DNA of 64,000 nt. Source: Rosellinia necatrix. Its lineage: Eukaryota > Ascomycota > Sordariomycetes > Xylariales > Xylariaceae. The position numbers and the translations under genes were made by a program. A model generated the notes under the pieces. It worked only from the letters and a program-made list of their open reading frames with translations, made no database searches and was not told where the DNA came from. Below, in pieces: positions 57,743 through 64,000 of the stretch. The stretch covers positions 4,464,001 through 4,528,000 of the forward strand of contig JAGYVD010000002.1 in assembly GCA_021209875.1 (NCBI GenBank). Direction: 5' to 3'. Positions within the stretch are counted from its first letter, which is position 1; every line of letters starts with the position of its first letter.

Positions 57743-57755
57743 CGATGAAGATGAT
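57681..57755. repeat. (GAA/GAC)n trinucleotide repeat abutting the palB start codon
   Basis: About 25 triplets of GAC, AAC and GAA on the plus strand, read as GTC/GTT/TTC on the coding strand, ending directly before ATG 57680-57678. It must be in the 5' leader of palB, so triplet expansion would lengthen the leader without changing the protein. Confidence 0.9.
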
Positions 57756-58969
57756 GGGTGATAAAGGGGATGGCGATGTGTCACGACTCGGGTAAACGCA
57801 TAACCCCCACTACTCCGCACAGGAGGCACATCCGGAGGGTGGTCTCGTTTCGATAATGACTAGCTGCTCGTAATGCTAGCTTGCCGCTGCTGTTGAAAAA
57901 GACTGTTGGATGTCACTATGTCGCCACATTTGAGGAGACGGGCTGCCTGCTTTCTTCGGGGGAGGCCGACCACAAATTAGAAAAGCTATCGAGGGGAGAG
58001 ATAGTTAGCGGGGTAGCGTGACTCGAGGCTTTCCGAAATCTCAGCCTATTCCTGTTGCTGTGATGATGGATCCTGAAGGCCATTTAACGACATGCTGCAG
58101 CTGCGAGCATGAAGAGATAACCTTGTCGGTAGATATCTCCTACCTAGAGGCACTTTAAGGGCAATTGTTGCAGAAGGAGTAGGTAGGTATCTTATCACTT
58201 ACAGATAGTGCCTACCTAGGTAGGCCTATTGTCTGTACCTAATATTTCCTCCTGTTGTGTAAGCATGCAGCCGTAAATCTAATTGCCTATATTAGTTAGC
58301 TAGAATGCCGTGATGCATTAGGTAATGCCTCTTGTCCGTTAGACCGGGTACCTAGTTTACACTGGGCTACAGTGCCTGTCTAGGTAGTTTCTTCGGCACA
58401 TACCTGGAGAGGCCGAGCACGCGTCACTAGGAACGTGATTACCTATAGGGGGATAGTTGCCTGCCGATTTCATGATAAGATCCCTGGTGGAAGAATTGGA
58501 CCGAGGTCCAAAGCGATGATTTCACAGGTTCTCTCGGCCAGATGCGCTTCACTTTAAACCTCCGAGTCGGCTATCTCTCGACTTCGTGTTCACGTCATGA
58601 CACGGAAAATGCTACCATTATTTCCGTGACAGGCTTGGAGGAATATCGAAGGGTTTCCGTTCTTCGCTTCTGCATCATCGCATCTCAATTGTTTAGTACA
58701 ACCGGCCTTTGTCCCAGATACTACTACCAATCGCAAACCAAGTCGTATTCTCCCATTTCGTGACAATAGGTAGCTAGCTCCTGGACTAGCTCTAACCCGT
58801 CGATATAACGGTTAAACTACCCGGTCTGAGTCTGAGTCGCGCAAGCTTAACACCGAAGACTATCGCCGCAGATATTGGCTTCCTTGTATACGCACACCTG
58901 CTTCCCTCCACCTTCCGAGATACCTATTCTACAAGATTTACCTAGCGACGGAGCCACCGTCTATTCATC
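57681..58969. promoter_or_regulatory. Shared upstream region of divergent palB and carrier genes
   Basis: About 1.3 kb between two genes transcribed outward, so both promoters should lie here. A trinucleotide repeat (57681-57755) abuts the palB start codon. A CCTAGG/TACC patch occurs at 58140-58245 and 58345-58400. I did not find a convincing cluster of PacC (GCCARG) sites or any other named site. Confidence 0.45.
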
Positions 58970-60186
58970 ATGGGTGTCCAGTCGAAACCCGCGTCTCTTC
59001 CCCCATGGGGCGCTGCTATAGCCGGTGCCACCGGTGCTGTCTTAGCAAATACTCTTGTATACCCCCTGGATATGTGAGTCCAACCCGGAGCCGTTTGCCG
59101 TGTTCTTGGTCCATTCCCGCAAGTTCACCCTGCGCGACAAACGCTGACTGTCCACGCTCCCTCAATAGAGTTAAAACCCGCCTCCAAGTCCAAGTAAAGC
59201 GAGCCCCGGGAGACGCGCACGACGGCTCGGAGCCACATTATACCTCGACATGGGACGCAATCACCAAGATGGTAGCCGAGGACGGCATAGGGGGGCTTTA
59301 CACCGGAATGAATGGCGCGCTCATCGGAGTCGCCTCGACGAATTTTGCGTATTTCTACTGGTATACGGTCGTACGGGAGCTGTATTTAAAATCCAAGAAA
59401 CTTCCCAGTCCACCGTCTACCGCGACCGAGCTGGTTTTGGGCGCCATCGCAGGTGCCGTCGCACAAGTCTTCACAATCCCCGTTGCCGTCGTGACAACAA
59501 GACAGCAAACCCAAAGCAAGGCGGATAGAAAGGGGCTGATAGAGACGGCTCGTGAAATCATCAAAAGCGAAGATGGCGCGTCTGGCCTGTGGAGAGGGCT
59601 GAAGGCCAGCCTGGTTCTGGTAGTTAACCCTGCTATAACATATGGCGCATACGAGCGCTTGAAGGTCATCCTGTTTCCCGGCAAGGCCCGACTGACCCCC
59701 GGGGAAGCATTTTGTGAGTTATAACCCTCATAATTCGTATTGGTCGTCTATATGCTGACTGTTGCAACTTCAGTGCTGGGAGCCATGTCCAAGGCGCTGG
59801 CTACCATCGCGACCCAACCCCTTATTGTTGCTAAGGTTGGCCTACAATCTAAGCCTCCGCCGCAGCGGCAGGGGAAACCCTTCAAAGGTTTCGTGGAGGT
59901 TATGCAGTTCATCGTCAAACACGAGGGACTTCTTGGCCTCTTCAAGGGCATTGGCCCGCAGATTCTAAAGGGTCTCTTGGTGCAGGGTATCCTCATGATG
60001 ACAAAAGAACGGTACGGTTGTTATAATATTGTAGGAGGCTGTATTGCTAACAAAGTCTCGCACAGGATGGAACTTGTCTTTATTCTGTTGTTCCGATATC
60101 TTCGCCAGGTTCGGTCACAGCAATTGGTCAAAGCAGCTGCACTGGCAGCCAAAGCCAAGACTACCTTACCACTTACCGCCAAATAG
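58970..60186 (+). CDS. ANT1: Peroxisomal adenine-nucleotide carrier (ANT1/PMP47 type, mitochondrial carrier family)
   Basis: Four exons, 58970-59073, 59169-59713, 59774-60011 and 60066-60186, give 335 residues. Three repeats of about 100 residues each show the carrier signature: YPLDIVKTRLQVQV (interrupted by intron 1), IPVAVVTTRQQTQ and TQPLIVAKVGLQSK, a degenerate form of P-x-[DE]-x-x-[KR]. The unusual second and third motifs, and the overall sequence, match the PMP47/Ant1 group of peroxisomal membranes more than mitochondrial carriers. Such proteins exchange cytosolic ATP for peroxisomal AMP, supplying fatty-acid activation for beta-oxidation. Location and substrate are inferred by family; the tail LAAKAKTTLPLTAK has no classical PTS1. 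Introns are 95, 60 and 54 bases. The start ATG (TCATC-ATG-GG) begins the family-like MGVQSKPASLPPWGAAIAGA. Confidence 0.92.
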
Positions 60187-60788
60187 AATTCGACTGGGAT
60201 GGAGATGGTGTGTCCTCATAGTTAAACGCCTAGCGGCGATTCAAGTTGGCCTTGTCGGCCATGGCTCCGGCTCGGGTAGATAGATGTATACGACGGTTAC
60301 AGGGTGAATTATTATGCTTGAATGCGTACTTGAAGATATGCTAACTATCAAATATTTACACTTGCGTTTGCATGTATTTGGAGACAATTCAATACATTTT
60401 GTGATACTGGTATAACAAATAAAGGAAGTGGAGTCGAGACATATATGAAGAGCTTCCCTATTGATTAACTGTCTATGCCGCTACCTACCTAGGTACCTAA
60501 CTACCTAGTCTGTGCCTAGATGGTACTAGATCTATAGCCAGCTGCTGTCGGCTGTGGAAGCGCCTCCCTAGGTAGTTAGAGGTAGTCACATCTGTTTCCC
60601 GTGCCTGCCCCACCTCTGGGGGCTCCCTAATGTAGGTATTGGCTTGAGTTTTCCAGTTCGCTTATTTTTTGCACCCACAAGTGGGAATACCTTACTTCTC
60701 GTATGAACGACTCTCCGTATTTCTCACCAACTCCTAATCGCTGTGGCACTCTCCATCCCCAAAACACAACAGCCCATCAACCGTTGCA
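60187..60788. promoter_or_regulatory. Spacer before the eL29 gene
   Basis: About 600 bases between two genes on the same strand. It includes a CCTAGGTACC patch at 60480-60515 and a pyrimidine-rich stretch (about 60700-60780) directly before the eL29 start, as usual for fungal ribosomal protein promoters. No gene seen. Confidence 0.45.
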
Positions 60789-61212
60789 ATGGCGAGTATG
60801 TATTTCTAGGGCTTCTAATACGATATCCTCGTACTGATTATACCCCCACAGAATCCAAGAACTCTTCCCAGCACAACCAGTCGAAGAAGGCGCACCGGAA
60901 CGGGTATGCTCTCACCAAACCAGTTCGAGCAATGCACATTGAGAAGGCGCTGCGCAAGCAGGAGAATAAGGATCTAGGGCGCCGGGCTAATTCCTGACTC
61001 GCAGTATTAAGAAGCCCAAGACCAACCGATACCCGTCGCTGAACGGCACCGACCCCAAGTTCCGACGTAATCACAGATATGCCCTACATGGAACGATGCG
61101 CGCCCTGGTATGTCAACACTTACCATGGACAAGACATAACAAAGCGCTCCTAGACCCGCAGCTAACGAACGCATAGAAAGAGAAGCGGGAGGGCAAGCGC
61201 GAGACGGTTTAA
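60789..61212 (+). CDS. RPL29: 60S ribosomal protein eL29
   Basis: Four exons, 60789-60795, 60852-60903, 61005-61107 and 61177-61212, give 65 residues. The protein is MAKSKNSSQHNQSKKAHRNG, then IKKPKTNRYPSLNGTDPKFR, RNHRYALHGTMRAL and KEKREGKRETV, as in other eukaryotic eL29 proteins. The first exon has only seven bases (ATG, GCG and the first base of Lys), so any automated model that skips it will lose the start. Introns are 56, 101 and 69 bases, all GT..AG. eL29 sits on the solvent side of the large subunit and is not essential in yeast. It should be strongly expressed. Total size and sequence leave no reasonable alternative. Confidence 0.97.
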
Positions 61213-62200
61213 GGGGTCGATTGGACGGTATTGGGGTTACAATGCTGCGGATGGACAACAGGGCACTTTCGGAAAATGTGCGGACATGATCATGGAGTCA
61301 ACGGTCTTGCATTTGTCTACGGAGAACACGAACGACTTGAGTAGCCAAAAATTAAGCTACCGTCGACCGTGCAACCGCCTCCTTGCCGATGATACCATAC
61401 TTTGTGAGGTTTCTCTTCCCTGGTACGGAGCTCTATCCCCCCAACTCTGACCCCCCTGCATGCGTGAATATACAACAAGACGGCATTAGTGTGTACAGCA
61501 CTGGGCTTTCTTCCGTGCCCATTTGCTGAAGGAATTCTTCTCGTGCCGAGAGCAAACCCAAGCCTGTCTATTACCAAACACCCGTGCTTCCTTGTCCCCA
61601 AGGCAAGGGTGCATGAAGACTAGGCCACATATCTAGACAATTGTGTCAATTGGTTGAGCCAGGAACTAGCCATTCAGGCGTCTTTCTTTTACTGTGCTCA
61701 TCTCGATTTGATGATAAACCGTCACGGCCAGTTTTCTCAGAGCCTATGATTCGAGGCATAGCCACTGGTACGTAGTTACGTGGTTACCCAACCAATCGAG
61801 CACCCTTGATAGGCAAACATTCGGTACCAATGGCAAGCCATGGGCATATATCTTTTCATACATGAAAATATAGGAGTCGGAATGATATAGGCACCCATAG
61901 GAACGTAGGGTACATAATGGAAACGGATCGCTTCGGATGTGCAGGTCGATCAGTCAGAGAGATTAGATGATGATTTGATCTCCGCCCTGTTTACCCCAAG
62001 GCCGAGTTTCAACAGCCGGGGGTTATTGGACCGGGCATGTATCAGGTGCGCTACTAAAATAACTCGTTATACACCACTGGCGTATGAAGCGCATGATGGA
62101 TCTGATGGGTTGTCAAGATGCTGTTTGTTTTCTCGCCCAGGTCGCCCCCGTGTAATGCTGCATGTCCCACAGACAAATGAGTCTCTGTCATCGTACCCAG

Positions 62201-62235
<35 letters not shown>

Positions 62236-64000
62236 GGCAAGGCGTATTGGGGGATTTGCGTCCGCACACGCCGGCGCTCCAAGCAGGCTGTAAGGCTGTG
62301 TATCCGCTCTGATACGTTTCGGATCAGGTTGCTCGTGAGAGATTAGCAGTAGTTACATACCTACGTAGGTATGTAAGTGCTTCCCAGATTAGATACTTCA
62401 TACTGGCTCGTTTGTTCACCAGAGCCGTTGTTTGAAACCCCACTAGCGGCTGCTTCGGGGCCGGTTCTAACTCTGTTCCCTACATGTACCTTGTAACACA
62501 AGGCAACCCGCCTTGCAGCTTGATCAGTGGTATGTAAATATGTATACGGAGGTATATCTACATACCTTAGCATCAATGCAGTTCTGGCTAAGGCAGCGGC
62601 CCCCAGATCCCATCTGTGGCGGATGGGTTTAGTGCTTTAACGGCCCCCTCCAAGGTCCCCTACTAAAATTATCTCTGAAGGAGACTTGCAAGCGAACGAA
62701 CGGTGTCTTCCGTTATACAGTAGGACTGCACAGTGCAGCAAAGGCTGGCCAGCCCGGAATTGGAACGCTGGAAACACCGTGAAGCGCTAACTATTGGATG
62801 GCCAATTTTTGCTCTGAGCCTATCAAGGTTCTCGGTACCTGGTCGCCAGGTTGTCAGCCAACTGCATAACCTACCTAGAATCTCTATCTAGGTAGGTACC
62901 TAAGGTAGCTTTCCAGCTCTCCATACAGTACGGCCTTGACTTCCGCCTGGGGGGCTTTGTAGAGAGAGGGTCTTTCCCCAAAAAAAGATAGCCTGCCATT
63001 CCACCTCCTTCTTGTCAGCCTTTGTGCTCTGCTTCCTCGAGTCTCCGACCTACCTATCCTTCTCGCCCGCTGCCTACCTAACTCACCTTTCTCCTCTTCA
63101 CCTCCCAGGCCACCGGTCTGCAAACCACACCTTCACTTCCCATTTCCCTCCTTCTTTGACGACGCGTGCCCCCTCCGCCTTCCCATTCGTATTTGGTATC
63201 CCACGTGCTACACCATCTGGTGCCGAATCGAAACGGATTACGGACCAGTCCGTCGAACCTTCGTTTTTCGGTATGTATAGTTTTTCCTTGATGCTTTTTC
63301 TTGCGGCTTGAAACCCTTAAGTTTACTGCCTCCACAACCGGCGTGGCCCAGCAGTAGCAGTACAACGTTGCCTTGTCTGAGGTGGGCTCTGCCGTGTATT
63401 TTGTGATGGTGCCCAGCTCAACAGGCATAACCTATCTAACGACCGGAAAATGGCATGATCGGGGAATGCTCCGTTCTCCAGTTTGCCGTTGACGGTGACG
63501 ACGTTCACAAGGGCGCTCTCTCCCTCTCTCCTCCAGTCTTGTGTGCGGACGGCACTGGTAGCGGTCTCGCACTCGACCTAACTGACCCGGTGACTGGGCA
63601 TGCTTCGTCATGTCTCACTTCGAAACATTCTCCTCGCGCTCTCTTTCACTCTCCCACTTTGACTTCGGAAATAAGGCTTTCGGGGGGGAAGCAATTCATT
63701 GATGATCTACCTTCAGCTAACTATTCCTCGCGAGTTTTTCAGCTAGGAACTATTTAATATCTCGTTGACGATAATATCTCCCTTTCAGCCTGCCTCCTCT
63801 TTTCGACAACTCCTTTGAGGTCAGCAGGTCACTGCAGGAGTTCTCGAGATAGTCCCATTCCGTCCATTTCCACCCTATGCCGATTCCCCTTCCCCCATAG
63901 CACTTGCTGCATAACATATCACGGCGAAACATTGCCTGCTTCTGTGGATCGCTTTTTCTCCGACTAGAGTAATACTATTCCAGATCCAAGCTGTTGGATT
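61213..64000. other. Right flank, no supported gene
   Basis: Nothing recognisable as a gene. It contains a (TAC)12 tract (62201-62235), inverted TACCTACGTAGGTA (about 62355-62372) and TAGGTAGGTACCTA (62889-62902) motifs, and from about 63.0 kb on a pyrimidine-rich, T/C-biased plus strand that looks like the leader of a plus-strand gene starting beyond the window. Frames such as 63012-63311 are Ser/Pro/Phe-rich by base composition only. Confidence 0.5.
62201..62235 (+). repeat. (TAC)12 microsatellite
   Basis: About twelve perfect TAC triplets in intergenic DNA. No coding gene is supported across it. Confidence 0.95.

Overview
This is a stretch of nuclear chromosome from a filamentous ascomycete, most likely a Sordariomycete. 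The evidence is short spliceosomal introns (about 50-130 bp) with GT..AG ends and CTAAC/CTGAC-type branch sites; a PalB/RIM13 calpain, a Fkh-type FHA-forkhead factor and a DUF6546 relic that are typical of Pezizomycotina; an intron-bearing tRNA-Leu; and wide intergenic spaces rich in CCTAGG/TACC motifs and microsatellites. I cannot name the order or species. There is no sign of bacterial, viral or organellar DNA and no CRISPR array. Layout: about 1-7.6 kb has no gene I can defend, only AT-rich DNA and one coding-like fragment. Next come a forkhead factor (+, 7.6-9.85 kb), the clustered-mitochondria protein CLU/TIF31 (-, 11.3-15.3 kb, carrying a one-base frameshift) and a large unrecognised protein (+, 16.5-19.1 kb). 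After a 4 kb gap lie a ferric-reductase-like membrane flavocytochrome (+, 23.1-24.9 kb), a broken DUF6546 gene (-, 26.5-28.1 kb), a Yippee/Moh1 zinc protein (+, 29.6-30.1 kb), an SLC35F6-like transporter (-, 31.6-33.1 kb) and a DUF2985 membrane protein (-, 35.7-36.9 kb). Then follow an intron-containing tRNA-Leu(AAG) (-, 40.0-40.1 kb), the tRNA-splicing endonuclease subunit Sen15 (+, 40.5-40.9 kb) and a zinc alcohol dehydrogenase with six introns (-, 40.9-42.4 kb). A gap of nearly 9 kb (42.4-51.3 kb) is full of short repeats and CCTAGG palindromes. The right end holds a C2H2 zinc-finger factor (+, 51.3-53.0 kb), PalB calpain (-, 55.0-57.7 kb), a peroxisomal adenine-nucleotide-type carrier (+, 59.0-60.2 kb) and ribosomal protein eL29 (+, 60.8-61.2 kb), then 2.8 kb without a recognisable gene. 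The genes are ordinary housekeeping and regulatory genes in no evident pathway cluster; I see no secondary-metabolite cluster and no intact transposon. The most interesting points are the single-base frameshift in an otherwise intact CLU gene, the DUF6546 relic whose stops look like RIP-type transitions, the dispersed TACCTAGGTA palindromes, retained-intron isoforms that would change the C-termini of two transcription factors, the unassigned 868-residue protein with a KEN box, and a Sen15 gene next to a tRNA gene that needs splicing. Gene models were spliced by eye and every joined frame was checked to be divisible by three.
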